Assembly (NCBI GenBank): GCA_001724215.1
Contig: MEDW01000008.1
Span: forward strand, 1-45,691
Direction: 5' to 3'
Length of the DNA: 45,691 nt
Origin: Erythrobacter sp. SCN 62-14
Lineage (GTDB): Bacteria > Pseudomonadota > Alphaproteobacteria > Sphingomonadales > Sphingomonadaceae
The notes beneath the pieces were generated by a model. It saw only the letters and a list, made by a program, of their open reading frames with translations. It ran no database searches and had not been told where the DNA came from. The position numbers and the translations under genes are program-made. This document shows, piece by piece, positions 1 through 9,510 of this stretch; the stretch's first letter is position 1, and the number at the start of each line of letters is the position of its first letter.

Positions 1-574
1 TCAGCGGTGGCAAATCCTGTTCGCGCAAGCGCCGCACGTCTGCGCGCACCGGATTGCCGGTAAGGTGGACTTTGCCTGCGTGCTTGGGGCTAAGGCGATC
101 AACCACCGCATAGGACGTCGCAATGGCATCCACCCGGCCAGCCAGCAGCCGGTTGACCCGGCCGAGCACTGCGTTCTGTTCGTGGATGATGCTGGGAATG
201 CCGACCGCGGTGGAGGCCAGCAGCGCAGGCAGCGCAGGATAGCCGCCAAAGCCGATGACAGCGGTCGGCTCGACTGTTTCAAACAGACGCAAAGCCATGC
301 TGCGCCCGGCAAGCACCGCGCGCGCCCCCCCGATCCAGCCCAGCGGGTTTTTCCCGAAACGCCCTGCCGGGATGACATGGGCAGTGAGATAATCAGGCTT
401 GCCCGGAATGGCCGCACCGCGTTCATCCGTCACCAGCGCAACGTGATGCCCGCGCGCGTGCAGTTCTGCCGCCAGCGCAAAGGCCGGGATCAAGTGCCCG
501 CCCGTGCCGCCTGCAGCCAGCACGAAATGGCGGCTTGCCCCTGTGGGCGTGGTTTGCGAATTGGCGCCAGTCAT
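1..574 (-). CDS. murG: MurG, UDP-GlcNAc:lipid I GlcNAc transferase (partial, 3' end outside window)
   Basis: MurG adds GlcNAc to lipid I to make lipid II on the cytoplasmic face of the membrane. The ORF track omits it because no stop lies in the window; I translated it by hand. The first 191 codons are open. The N-terminal GT-B loop GGTGGH is at about residues 22-27, and HEQNAVLGRVNRLL and the family's TGNPVR stretch follow further on. The ATG at 574 forms an ATGA overlap with the ftsW stop, and GGAGG lies just upstream. It is the last dcw gene visible here; the C-terminal sugar-nucleotide domain is missing only because the window ends. Identification is firm. Confidence 0.96.
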   Translation of the reverse strand, partial: MTGANSQTTPTGASRHFVLAAGGTGGHLIPAFALAAELHARGHHVALVTDERGAAIPGKPDYLTAHVIPAGRFGKNPLGWIGGARAVLAGRSMALRLFETVEPTAVIGFGGYPALPALLASTAVGIPSIIHEQNAVLGRVNRLLAGRVDAIATSYAVVDRLSPKHAGKVHLTGNPVRADVRRLREQDLPPL

Positions 575-1806
575 GGGCGCTCCTCCTTGCTGTCCAACAA
601 TCCGCGCAGGCCCCGCCCCTCTTTGGCAAGGAACGGGTTGCGCCGCGTGATCGCCAGCAATAGCCCAAGGCCAAAGCACACCGCCAGCACTGATGAGCCG
701 CCATAGCTGATTAGCGGCAAGGTCATGCCTTTGGATGGGAACAATTGCAGGTTCACCAGCATGTTGATGAAGGCCTGCCCGCCAAAACCCGTGATGAGCC
801 CCGCGCCAGCGAGGAGAGCAAACAGGTTTTCTTCATCCACCAGCCGCATCAGCACGCGGATCACGATCGCGCAATAAAGCAGCACCAGCGCGGCGCAGGC
901 AATCAGGCCAAATTCCTCTCCGATCACCGAGAAGATATAATCGGTGTGCGCTTCGGGCAGGTTCATCTTGCGAATACCCAGCCACAACCCGCTGCCGGTC
1001 CACCCACCTGCCATCAGCGTGCGCTGCGCCAGATCGACCTGATCGAAAGCCGTGCCGCCGCCCCAGAATGCATCAATCCGGTGGCGCGCATTATCGTAGA
1101 AGAAATAGGCGAGCGTAAGCCCTGCCACCCCAAGGCCAAGCAGCCCGCCAATGCGCTGCACCGATACGCCAGCCAGCAGCACCAGCACAAACCAGATGCC
1201 GGCAAACAGGATGGTGTCGCCCAGATTGGGTTGCAGCATCAACAGCGCGGCCACAACCACCAACGCAGCGGTTGCAAAGCCCACCACCGGCAGGCTCGCA
1301 TCGCGCAGCCGCCAACTGAGGATCCACGCGAGCGTCACGGCAAAGGCGGGCTTCAGAAATTCGGATGGTTGGAGCGAAAAGCCCACCTCAAGCCAGCGCC
1401 GCGCGCCGTTCCTGACCGGGCCAAAAATTGGCACGAGCACCAGCAGCACCAGCATCACGCCTGCCACCACAATGGCGAGCCTGCGCGCATCATCGCGGCT
1501 GATGAAAGACACCGCCAGCATCCCGCCCAGCCCTGCCAATTGAAACAGGGCGGTGCGGGTCAGGTAGTGGAAGTCGGACAGGTTTTCGCCATGCTTGGCA
1601 GCCTGCGCGGCGCCTGCAGGCGAGGCGGCAGCCGCTGCCACCAGCCCCACCACCATCAGCGCGATGATGAGGCCAAGCAGCATCTTGTCAATCTCGCGCC
1701 ACCAGATGCGGATACCATCGGTCCAGCCGCGCTTGGCCGGAACCGGCGGGTAGAAGCGCTGGCTGCGCTGCGGGGCAAGGCCGTGGGGCGCGCCGCTGGT
1801 GCTCAT
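571..1806 (-). CDS. ftsW: FtsW, septal peptidoglycan glycosyltransferase (SEDS family)
   Basis: FtsW polymerises lipid II at the septum together with FtsI. The 411-residue product is a multi-pass membrane protein with a short cytoplasmic N-terminus. SEDS hallmarks are visible: PSEFLKP near the middle, IGEEFGL, and SYGGSS close to the C-terminus. The ORF track begins 8 codons further up. I chose the ATG at 1806 (MSTSGAP) because it forms an ATGA overlap with the murD stop, the pattern used throughout this cluster. The C-terminus overlaps the murG start in the same way, suggesting translational coupling. Confidence 0.96.
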   Translation of the reverse strand: MSTSGAPHGLAPQRSQRFYPPVPAKRGWTDGIRIWWREIDKMLLGLIIALMVVGLVAAAAASPAGAAQAAKHGENLSDFHYLTRTALFQLAGLGGMLAVSFISRDDARRLAIVVAGVMLVLLVLVPIFGPVRNGARRWLEVGFSLQPSEFLKPAFAVTLAWILSWRLRDASLPVVGFATAALVVVAALLMLQPNLGDTILFAGIWFVLVLLAGVSVQRIGGLLGLGVAGLTLAYFFYDNARHRIDAFWGGGTAFDQVDLAQRTLMAGGWTGSGLWLGIRKMNLPEAHTDYIFSVIGEEFGLIACAALVLLYCAIVIRVLMRLVDEENLFALLAGAGLITGFGGQAFINMLVNLQLFPSKGMTLPLISYGGSSVLAVCFGLGLLLAITRRNPFLAKEGRGLRGLLDSKEERP

Positions 1807-3140
1807 GGCGTTTCTCCCTGCGGCTCGCACCCGGTCATGGCCAGCACCATCTGGCGAAAATGGCTTCCGCGCTTTTCATAATCACGGAACTGGTCGTAGC
1901 TGGCACAGGCTGGCGAGAGCAGCACCACATCACCCGGCCGCGCCGCAACGTGCGCCCGGCGCACGGCCTCGCTGATAAGCTCGCAGCGCTCCACCTTGCT
2001 TGTGCTTTCGAGCAGACCTGCAAACATCGGCCCTGCCTCGCCCACGGTGTAGGCAGCTGCGACATTGCCGAGATGATCGGCGCAGGCGCCAAGGCCGTCT
2101 TCCTTGGGCAGGCCGCCAACAATCCAGTGAATGCGCGGGGCGCCGCCGTTGATCGCCGGATCGGGCGGAAAAGCCGCCAGCGCAGGCGCAGCAGAGGCCG
2201 CATTGGTCGCCTTGCTGTCGTTAATATAGACAACGCCGCCTGCCTCGCACACCCGCTCCATGCGGTGCGGCAGGCCGCGATAGGTGGCAAGGCCGTGGGC
2301 GATCTGCGCGTCGGTGAGGCCCAGTTCGCGGCAGATTGCCTGAGCGACACAGGCATTCTGCGCGTTGTGTGGCCCCGCGAGCGAAGGCGAGACGGGCGCG
2401 GTCACATCGCTGCTGCGCGCGCGGATCGGCGAGCGGCCTGCGGCATCAAGGCTGGCGGCAATGGCGCGGGTGTTCTCGTCCTCATCACAGATCACCGCGC
2501 GTCCTTTCTGCTGCATGGCAAACAGGCGCGCCTTTGATCCGGCATAGGTCGCAAAATCGGCGTAGCGATCGAGGTGATCGGGCGTGATGTTGGTGATCGC
2601 GGCAATATCGCAATCGAGCGTAAAGGTGAGATCAATCTGAAAGCTGGAGAGTTCGAGCACATAGACCCCGCCTTCAGGCAAAGGCTCCTGCGCCATGATG
2701 GGCTCGCCAATATTGCCGCCCATCACGGCTGGCACGCCCGCTTCGCGCAAGATGTGATGCACCAGCGCGGTGGTGGTGGATTTGCCGTTTGTGCCGGTGA
2801 TGCCCACCACCTTGTGCGGCGGCAGATGAGGCCGGGCCATCGCGAACAGCTCAATATCGCCAATCACGGGGAGGCCATATTGCCACACATGCGGGCCGAT
2901 AGGGTGGCTGTTCAAAGGCACGCCGGGCGAAATCACCACGCCTGCAAAGCCGGTGAGATCAAGCTCCAGCGGATCAATCAGGCGGCAGCGCCCTTCGAAC
3001 GGCGCGCGGGCAACGTCCTGCCTATCCCACGCGATCACTTCTGCCCCGCTTGCCAGCAACGCTTCTGCCGCAGCCCGCCCCGAACGGGCAAGGCCGAGCA
3101 CCGCAAATTTCTTGCCAGCAAAGGACGGCGAAGTAATCAC
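1803..3140 (-). CDS. murD: MurD, UDP-MurNAc-L-alanine:D-glutamate ligase
   Basis: MurD adds D-glutamate to UDP-MurNAc-L-Ala in the cytoplasm. The 445-residue protein has the N-terminal nucleotide-sugar fold (KFAVLGLARSG), the Mur ligase P-loop GTNGKSTTT, and the later ligase motif around HRMERV and NDSKATN. The 663-aa ORF in the track reads back through mraY in another frame. The real start is most likely the GTG at 3140 (VITSPSF), 17 bases after the mraY stop, with a GGGGGAG ribosome site a little far upstream (about 11 bases). The start is the only uncertain point. Confidence 0.95.
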   Translation of the reverse strand: MITSPSFAGKKFAVLGLARSGRAAAEALLASGAEVIAWDRQDVARAPFEGRCRLIDPLELDLTGFAGVVISPGVPLNSHPIGPHVWQYGLPVIGDIELFAMARPHLPPHKVVGITGTNGKSTTTALVHHILREAGVPAVMGGNIGEPIMAQEPLPEGGVYVLELSSFQIDLTFTLDCDIAAITNITPDHLDRYADFATYAGSKARLFAMQQKGRAVICDEDENTRAIAASLDAAGRSPIRARSSDVTAPVSPSLAGPHNAQNACVAQAICRELGLTDAQIAHGLATYRGLPHRMERVCEAGGVVYINDSKATNAASAAPALAAFPPDPAINGGAPRIHWIVGGLPKEDGLGACADHLGNVAAAYTVGEAGPMFAGLLESTSKVERCELISEAVRRAHVAARPGDVVLLSPACASYDQFRDYEKRGSHFRQMVLAMTGCEPQGETP

Positions 3141-3157
3141 GGATGCGCGCGCTCCCC

Positions 3158-4228
3158 CTATCTCAGCTTCAAGGTGGCAAGGCCGATCAGCGCCAGCACA
3201 ATCGAGATGATCCAGAACCGGATCACGACCTTGCTTTCGCTCCAGCCCAATTGTTCGAAATGGTGGTGAATGGGCGCCATGCGGAACACGCGCTTGCCGG
3301 TGCGCTTGAACCAGAACACCTGCACAATCACGCTGACAGCTTCGAGCACGAACAATCCGCCGACAATCGCCAACACCACTTCGTGATGGCTCGCCACCGC
3401 AATCACACCCAGCGCGCCGCCCAGAGCAAGGCTGCCGGTGTCGCCCATGAACACCGCCGCTGGCGGCGCGTTGAACCACAGGAAGGCCAGCCCTGCCCCC
3501 ATGATCGCCCCGCAAAAAATCGCCAGTTCGCCCGCGCCCACCACATGGGGAATGCCCAGATAGGCGCTGAAATCGGCACGGCCCACGAGATAGGCGATGA
3601 TCGCAAAAGTGCCCGCTGCGATAATCACCGGCATGATCGCCAAGCCATCGAGCCCATCGGTAAGGTTCACCGCGTTGCCCGCGCCGACAATCACGAAAGC
3701 GGCAAAGACGTAATAGAACGGCCCCAAGGGGATGCTGAATTCCGAGAAGAAGGGCACATAAAGATTGGTGTTGATCTGGCTCACGATCAGCCATGATGCG
3801 ACCCCTGCCACCGCGAATTCCGCAAGCAGGCGCACTCTTCCGGGAACGCCCGCGTGGCTGTTTTTGGACACCTTGTCGTAATCATCAAGGAACCCGATCA
3901 GCCCGAAACCGATCGTCACCGCCAGACACGCCCAGACAAACGGGCTCGACCAGTTCATCCAGAGCAGCAGCGAAATCGTCAGCGAGACGAGGATCATCAA
4001 CCCGCCCATAGTTGGCGTGCCGCGCTTGGCGAGGTGGCTTTGCGGGCCGTCTTCGCGGATCGGCTGGCCCTTGCCTTGGCGCACGCGCAGCAAATTGATG
4101 AACTGCGGCCCGATGACAAGACCAATCGCCAGCGCGGTGATCAAAGTCGCGCCCGCACGGAAGGTCTGGTAGCGCACCAGATTGAGGATCCCTTCAAACC
4201 CGAGCAGTTCGGCAAGCCAGTAGAACAT
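3158..4228 (-). CDS. mraY: MraY, phospho-MurNAc-pentapeptide transferase
   Basis: MraY moves phospho-MurNAc-pentapeptide onto undecaprenyl phosphate to form lipid I. The 356-residue protein is polytopic (about ten helices). It shows the catalytic aspartate motifs FLDDYDK and [10 protein letters not shown] and the conserved HHHFE near the C-terminus. The length matches the family. It sits between murF and murD as expected, with 48 bases separating its start from the murF stop, one of the few non-overlapping junctions in the cluster. Confidence 0.98.
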   Translation of the reverse strand: MFYWLAELLGFEGILNLVRYQTFRAGATLITALAIGLVIGPQFINLLRVRQGKGQPIREDGPQSHLAKRGTPTMGGLMILVSLTISLLLWMNWSSPFVWACLAVTIGFGLIGFLDDYDKVSKNSHAGVPGRVRLLAEFAVAGVASWLIVSQINTNLYVPFFSEFSIPLGPFYYVFAAFVIVGAGNAVNLTDGLDGLAIMPVIIAAGTFAIIAYLVGRADFSAYLGIPHVVGAGELAIFCGAIMGAGLAFLWFNAPPAAVFMGDTGSLALGGALGVIAVASHHEVVLAIVGGLFVLEAVSVIVQVFWFKRTGKRVFRMAPIHHHFEQLGWSESKVVIRFWIISIVLALIGLATLKLR

Positions 4229-4276
4229 TCATATCGTCCTTTGCGCTCCTTGCCCCCGCCGGGTGCGGCGAGGGGT

Positions 4277-5746
4277 TCAGGCGCCTTGGGTCAAGCGGGC
4301 CACGAGTGTGCCAAGACCCACCGAATTGGAGCCCTTGACCAACACCGCATCCCCCGGGCAGAGGCCAACTTCGCCAAGCACACCGATAGCCTCGTCCGGA
4401 CTTTGGCAATGGGCGAAGCGGATGGCCTTGCCAAGCGAATCGGGCGCGCCTTTCCCCAGTTCCGCGGCAAGCGCCGCCATCTCAGCGCCCACAAGGATCG
4501 CATAGCTCACGCCCGCCTCGGCCAATGGCTCGGCCAGTTGGCGGTGGAAGCCATCGGAAAAATCGCCCAATTCTTTCATGCTGCCGAGCACCGCGATGCG
4601 CCGCGTGGCAGGCGTCTGCGCGAGCGCTTTCAAGGTTGCGCGCATCGAGGCCGGATTGGCGTTGTAGCTTTCATCGATGAGCAGTGCCTTGCCACCTGCA
4701 AGCGTGAGCGTGTGGCGTTCGCCCCGGCCTTTGAGCCCGCCCATTTCGGCAAGCGCAAGGCCAGCGCTTGCCAGATCGCCGCCCGCTGCGCGCACCGCAG
4801 CAATCACGCCGAGCGAGTTGACAATCCAGTGATCGCCGGGTTCGGCGATGGTGTAACAAAGGCGAATATCGCCAAGGTCAGCAGTGACAAGCGAGCCGCC
4901 GCCCGGCGCTGCAATTGCATCGAGCAGGCGCACATCAGCATCCTTGGCGCGTCCGAAGGTGATAACCTTGTGGCCCAACGCGCGGGCATGGTCGATCATC
5001 CGCGCAGCCCATTCGCTGTCTGCCGGAATGATCGCCGTGCCCCCACGCATCAGCCCTGTAAAAATCTGCGATTTTTCATCGGCAATCGCCTCCAGACTGC
5101 CGAGGTTCTCGATATGGGCAGGGGCAATCGTGGTGATGAGCGCGACATGCGGGCGGACATGGGAGGTAAGGGGCGCGATTTCGCCGGCGTGGTTCATGCC
5201 CATTTCGAACACGCCGAATTTGGCGCGGGCGGGCAGGCGCGCAAGGCTCAAAGGCACGCCGACATGGTTGTTGTAACTGCGCACAGAGCGATGGGCGGCC
5301 CCTCTGCTGGCGCGGTCGAGACAGGCAAAGATCGCTTCTTTGACCCCGGTCTTGCCCACCGAGCCGGTGATCCCGATCCGCACCGCTTCGCTCCGCTCGC
5401 GCGCGGCATGGGCAAGCGCGTGGAGCGCGGCGGTGGTATCCTGCACCAACACATGAGGGAATGGCACAGGGCGATCGACAATCGCCGCCACCGCGCCGCG
5501 CGCAAAGGCGGCTTCGATAAAGCGGTGGCCGTCCATCGCCTCGCCTTTCAGCGCGACAAACAGATCGCCTGCGCGCACATCGCGCGAATCCATTTCAACG
5601 CCTGATGCCTGAAATGCGGCGCTGGCTGTGCCGCCGGTCGCCTCAGCAATCTCGTCGCTTGACCACAAAGCCAGCGGCAGCGCGTCACGCGGATCGGCGG
5701 GCCATGCTTTCAAAAGCGGGTGGCGGGCAAGTTTAGCCATGCTCAT
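4277..5746 (-). CDS. murF: MurF, UDP-MurNAc-tripeptide:D-Ala-D-Ala ligase
   Basis: MurF attaches D-Ala-D-Ala to finish the UDP-MurNAc-pentapeptide. The product has an N-terminal MurF-type domain (GVEMDSRDVRAGDLFVALKGE), a P-loop GSVGKTGVKE, the central ligase region (EMGMNHAGEI) and DESYNANP. The track ORF starts 39 codons early, inside murE. Two in-frame ATGs, 5746 (MSMAK) and 5740 (MAK), follow the murE stop at 5751. A GAGG placed 8 bases before the second makes 5740 about equally likely. The length is 489 aa from 5746. Confidence 0.96.
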   Translation of the reverse strand: MSMAKLARHPLLKAWPADPRDALPLALWSSDEIAEATGGTASAAFQASGVEMDSRDVRAGDLFVALKGEAMDGHRFIEAAFARGAVAAIVDRPVPFPHVLVQDTTAALHALAHAARERSEAVRIGITGSVGKTGVKEAIFACLDRASRGAAHRSVRSYNNHVGVPLSLARLPARAKFGVFEMGMNHAGEIAPLTSHVRPHVALITTIAPAHIENLGSLEAIADEKSQIFTGLMRGGTAIIPADSEWAARMIDHARALGHKVITFGRAKDADVRLLDAIAAPGGGSLVTADLGDIRLCYTIAEPGDHWIVNSLGVIAAVRAAGGDLASAGLALAEMGGLKGRGERHTLTLAGGKALLIDESYNANPASMRATLKALAQTPATRRIAVLGSMKELGDFSDGFHRQLAEPLAEAGVSYAILVGAEMAALAAELGKGAPDSLGKAIRFAHCQSPDEAIGVLGEVGLCPGDAVLVKGSNSVGLGTLVARLTQGA

Positions 5747-5750
5747 AGCC

Positions 5751-7229
5751 TCAAGCCTTCCATCCGGCGCATTGCCGCGCCACTTCGACATCATCAAAAG
5801 GTTCAATGCGCATGGTGTCTCCTGAGCCGAAAATCTGCCCCTGTTCGTGTCCCTTGCCAGCAATCAGCACAATGTCACGCTCGCCAGCCTCAGCAATGGC
5901 GGCGGCAATCGCGGCGCGGCGATCTGCCACTTCGCGCGCCCTATGGCCTGCGCCTGCGAGAATAGCGGCGCGGATCGCGGAAGGTTCCTCGCTGCGGGGG
6001 TTGTCATCGGTGATAATCACCAGATCAGCGCCCTTGGCGGCGGCCTCGCCCATCGCTGCGCGCTTGCCCGCGTCGCGATCTCCGCCTGCGCCAAACACCA
6101 CAATCAAGCGGCCACCTTCGCCCACATGGGGCCGCAAGGCTGCGATGGCGGCTTCGAGCGCATCGGGGGTGTGGGCATAGTCGACATAGGCAGGCGCGTC
6201 TGCGGGATTGATCGCGGCGCGTTCCAGCCGCCCGCGCACCGGTTGCAATCGGGTGAGCGCATCGAACACGGCAGGTGCTGCCATCCCGGTCGAAATCGCA
6301 AGGCCCGCTGCCACCAGCGCGTTGGCCGCCTGATAGGCCCCGATCAGCGGCAGGGTAACGGTGCGCGCCTCGCCTCTATGCTCAATCGTCAGGCTCTGGC
6401 CAAGCGTGGTCGGGACGCGCGCGGTGAGATGCAGGAACTCGCCCCGCTCGCCCACCGTGCGCACGTCCAGTCCGCGCTCGGCAGCAAAGGCAGCGGCGCG
6501 CTCCATCCACTCAGCCCCATCCTCGCCAAGATGAATGATCACAGGCGCGCCCGGCGGCGTCACTTCGGCAAAGAGCCTGAGCTTGGCCGCGAAATACTCC
6601 TCCATCGTGCCGTGGTAATCGAGGTGATCGCGGCTGAAATTGGTGAAGGCTGAGGCGGCGAGCGGGAGGCCTTCGCTGCGATATTGGGAGAGGCCGTGGC
6701 TCGATGCCTCATAGGCGACATGGGTCACGCCTTCGCGCGCCAATCCCGCCATATTGGCAAGGAAGGTGACAATATCAGGCGTGGTCAGCCCGGTTGCAAC
6801 GCTGCCATCGGGCGTGGTGACACCGAGCGTCCCGATACTGGCCGCGCGCTCACCGCCCATGCGCCAGATCTGGCGGGTCATTTCCACAGTTGAGGTCTTG
6901 CCATTGGTGCCCGTGACCGCGACCAGCACCGGCGGCACCGGCTGGAAAAATCCGGCAGCAAGGCTGGCAAAGGCGCGGCGCGGGGTATCGCTCGCAATAT
7001 GGAACGCGCCTTGAACCGCAGCCTCTGGCCGGGCGACCACCGCCACAGCCCCAGCCGCGATGGCATCGGGGATAAAGCTCTCGCCATCCACCCGCGCGCC
7101 CTGAAAGGCGCCGAACACCGTGCCGGGGGCAACCTTGCGGTGATCGATCGCAAAGCCCGTCACCTCAATCGCTGAAGCTTCCTCAGGCGCGCTCAACCCG
7201 GCCCGTTCGATCAGCGCTGCCAGCCTCAC
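5751..7229 (-). CDS. murE: MurE, UDP-MurNAc-L-Ala-D-Glu:meso-diaminopimelate ligase
   Basis: MurE adds the third stem-peptide residue. The P-loop GTNGKTSTVE and the substrate motif DNPR (in TDDNPRSEEP) are present. DNPR marks the meso-diaminopimelate-specific enzymes, so the peptidoglycan is predicted to be of the DAP type. The length of 492 aa is normal. The start is a GTG at 7229 that overlaps the ftsI stop as GTGA, consistent with coupled translation. The start of murF follows 4 bases after its stop. Confidence 0.97.
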   Translation of the reverse strand: MRLAALIERAGLSAPEEASAIEVTGFAIDHRKVAPGTVFGAFQGARVDGESFIPDAIAAGAVAVVARPEAAVQGAFHIASDTPRRAFASLAAGFFQPVPPVLVAVTGTNGKTSTVEMTRQIWRMGGERAASIGTLGVTTPDGSVATGLTTPDIVTFLANMAGLAREGVTHVAYEASSHGLSQYRSEGLPLAASAFTNFSRDHLDYHGTMEEYFAAKLRLFAEVTPPGAPVIIHLGEDGAEWMERAAAFAAERGLDVRTVGERGEFLHLTARVPTTLGQSLTIEHRGEARTVTLPLIGAYQAANALVAAGLAISTGMAAPAVFDALTRLQPVRGRLERAAINPADAPAYVDYAHTPDALEAAIAALRPHVGEGGRLIVVFGAGGDRDAGKRAAMGEAAAKGADLVIITDDNPRSEEPSAIRAAILAGAGHRAREVADRRAAIAAAIAEAGERDIVLIAGKGHEQGQIFGSGDTMRIEPFDDVEVARQCAGWKA

Positions 7230-8944
7230 TTGCGGCCCTCCACCAGATAGCGCAGGTCCGAAATATCCACGTCGCGGCTTTCATCGGGCAGCACGCCCAG
7301 CATTGGCCCAATGCGCGGCACGAGGCGCCCCACCACAGGCGCTGCGGTGAAGGCGGCGGTGCGCTGGAAAGAACTGGCCGCTGTGCCGCGCGGTTCATCA
7401 ATCACGATCACCACCACATAGCGCGGCCGATCCAGCGGGAAGGCGGCAGCAAAGGACGTCACCAGCGAGGTTTTCTTGTAAACACCGCCGGCGTTCTTTT
7501 CAGCCGAGCCCGTCTTGCCGCCCACGCGGTAGCCCTTGGCATCGGCGCTGCGCCCTGTTCCATACATCGAAATCATCCGCAGCATCTGGCGCATGCGCGA
7601 TGAGGTCGATTCCTTGAACACGCGGCGTCCGCGCGGCACATCCTTGGGCTCAAGCTTCAACATCGTGGCCGGCCGCCATATCCCGCCATTGACCATCGCG
7701 GCATAGGCGCTCGCCAGATGCAGCGGGGTTACGGCAAGGCCATGGCCATAGCTTACCGTCATGTTGGTGATGCGCGCCCAGTCCCCACGCGGAAACAGCG
7801 GCTTGCCCCGTGCAGGCAATTCGACAAAGGGGCGCTGATCCATGCCGAGATCAATCAGCGTCGCGCGCAATTTGTCCGCGCCCAGTTCATCGGCCACCCG
7901 CGCAGTGACAGTATTCGAGGAATAGACCAGCGCCTGCGGCACATTAAGGCCAGTCCCCTTGGGCTTCATGTCTTTCAGACTGCGTCCTGCGACCTGGACC
8001 GGGGTCGCATCCCACACCTTTGACAGATCGCGCACCACGCCTGCATCAATTGCCGCCGCAACAGTGATCGGCTTGAAGGTGGAACCCAGTTCATAAACGC
8101 CGTTGGTGACGCGGTTGAACACATTGGGCGCGCCTGCTGCGCCTGCGGTGTTGGGATCGAAATCGGGCAGGCTCGCCATTGCCATCACTTCGCCGGTGTC
8201 GACATCAAGGACAATGCCAGCAGCGCCAATCGCGTTGGTGGCGAGCATCCCTTTCTTGAGTTCATCCTCGAGCGCGCCCTGCACCCGGACATCGACCGAG
8301 AGCGCCACCGATTGGCCGCGCAGTTCGGGGTGGTGAAGACGCTCTTCGAGCACCTGTTCCATGCCCAGCTTGCCGCCTTCGCCTTCGACAACATAGCCAA
8401 GAATATGTGCACCAAGGCTGCCTTGCGGGTAGTGGCGATCGGTCTCACGCGGGATTTCGAGCGCCACTTCGCCCAGCGCAAAGACCTCGTTGGCTTCTTC
8501 GGGCAGCAGGCGGCGACGCAGATAGCCAGCGCGCCCCGAGGCAAGCCGTTCCGCCAAGCGCGTCTCGTTCATGTCGGGAAAAATCTTCACCAGCGCGCGG
8601 GCGACTTCTTTGGGCGAGCGCACCAGCGGGCTGCCATCATCGCCCATCGCCTGCGGGTTGAACCACAAGGCATAGGCGGGGAAAGCGCGCGCCAGCGGCA
8701 CGCCGTTGCGATCGGTGATCTCGCCGCGCGGGGGCAGCAGCGCGTCTTCAAGGCTGGTGCGGCGCGGCGCTTCGCCGGCAAGGCCCAGCCAGCCAATCCG
8801 CACCAACGCCCCGCAGGCCACCAGCGCAAAGATCGCCGCCACCCACAGCACCCGCCATCTGGCGGTGAGCACCGTGCGATAGCGTTGCTGCATCAGATGA
8901 ACGCGGCCCGCCGGAATCGCTGGCGGTACGGCGTAGGCACTCAT
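7226..8944 (-). CDS. ftsI: FtsI/PBP3, septal peptidoglycan D,D-transpeptidase
   Basis: This class B penicillin-binding protein cross-links septal peptidoglycan as partner of FtsW. The 572-residue protein has one N-terminal membrane helix (about residues 32-52), a PBP dimerisation domain starting at RGEITDRNG, and the transpeptidase triad STFK (Ser288), SSN (342-344) and KTGS (477-480). All active-site motifs are intact. The ATG at 8944 overlaps the ftsL stop (ATGA) and the C-terminus overlaps murE (GTGA). Confidence 0.97.
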   Translation of the reverse strand: MSAYAVPPAIPAGRVHLMQQRYRTVLTARWRVLWVAAIFALVACGALVRIGWLGLAGEAPRRTSLEDALLPPRGEITDRNGVPLARAFPAYALWFNPQAMGDDGSPLVRSPKEVARALVKIFPDMNETRLAERLASGRAGYLRRRLLPEEANEVFALGEVALEIPRETDRHYPQGSLGAHILGYVVEGEGGKLGMEQVLEERLHHPELRGQSVALSVDVRVQGALEDELKKGMLATNAIGAAGIVLDVDTGEVMAMASLPDFDPNTAGAAGAPNVFNRVTNGVYELGSTFKPITVAAAIDAGVVRDLSKVWDATPVQVAGRSLKDMKPKGTGLNVPQALVYSSNTVTARVADELGADKLRATLIDLGMDQRPFVELPARGKPLFPRGDWARITNMTVSYGHGLAVTPLHLASAYAAMVNGGIWRPATMLKLEPKDVPRGRRVFKESTSSRMRQMLRMISMYGTGRSADAKGYRVGGKTGSAEKNAGGVYKKTSLVTSFAAAFPLDRPRYVVVIVIDEPRGTAASSFQRTAAFTAAPVVGRLVPRIGPMLGVLPDESRDVDISDLRYLVEGRK

Positions 8945-9510
8945 TCGCTGACGCTCTGCTTGGCGGCGGCCGCACCTGTCTGCGCGCGGGCTGGGCGGAT
9001 CGGTGAAGCCTCGATCAGAAAGTCGCCAAAGGCATCGGCAAACATTGCCCCTGCATCCGCGTCTGCCTTTGCCGAGGCAAGCGTCACCCGCTCACCGGAA
9101 AGCGGAGAGACCATTGCAGCCTCCTGACGCGGCCCGGCAGGGTTGGTGCTGCCTGCGCTGTCAACCGCCTCGGCGCGCGCAAGGCGGATCTGCTGCGGCG
9201 CATTGGGACCAAGCGGCTGACCAAGGCTGGCAAGCTGGCGTTCACCATCAAGGAACTGATCGGCGCGCGGCGCGGCAAAGCCGAATTCGACCGCGTTCCA
9301 TTCGACCAATTGCCGCTGGCTGGCGCGGGTTTCGAACTCGGTTTCCAAGAGCATGCTCTCGCGCTTCAGAGCGATGATCTGGCGTTCAGCGAGCAGCACC
9401 TCGCTTTTCACGGCATGGACCCGCACGCTGAGCAGCGCAAACAGGGCAATGCACACGGCAAGGACTGCGGCCCAGCCCAAGGAACGCATCTGACTTTGGC
9501 GCAGGCTCAT
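8941..9510 (-). CDS. ftsL: FtsL-like cell division protein
   Basis: Position between rsmH and ftsI identifies this gene, since FtsL sequences diverge. The 189-residue protein has a short cytoplasmic N-terminus, one transmembrane helix (about residues 12-30), then a coiled-coil-like segment rich in Leu, Glu and Arg ([17 protein letters not shown]) as in FtsL of the FtsLBQ complex. The coil is followed by a long Ala/Pro/Glu-rich periplasmic tail of about 100 residues, longer than the roughly 120 aa of enterobacterial FtsL. It overlaps rsmH and ftsI by 4 bases each. Confidence 0.86.
   Translation of the reverse strand: MSLRQSQMRSLGWAAVLAVCIALFALLSVRVHAVKSEVLLAERQIIALKRESMLLETEFETRASQRQLVEWNAVEFGFAAPRADQFLDGERQLASLGQPLGPNAPQQIRLARAEAVDSAGSTNPAGPRQEAAMVSPLSGERVTLASAKADADAGAMFADAFGDFLIEASPIRPARAQTGAAAAKQSVSE

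Noticed and set aside
1-574. MurG fragment as a pseudogene
   Set aside because: The frame is open to the window edge and motifs are intact; it is simply cut by the window.
745-1881. 378-aa plus-strand ORF antisense to ftsW
   Set aside because: His/Gln/Arg-rich translation typical of the complement of a GC-rich gene; the minus-strand frame gives a perfect FtsW.
3854-5605. 583-aa plus-strand ORF antisense to mraY and murF
   Set aside because: Runs across two genuine genes on the other strand with no motif of its own.
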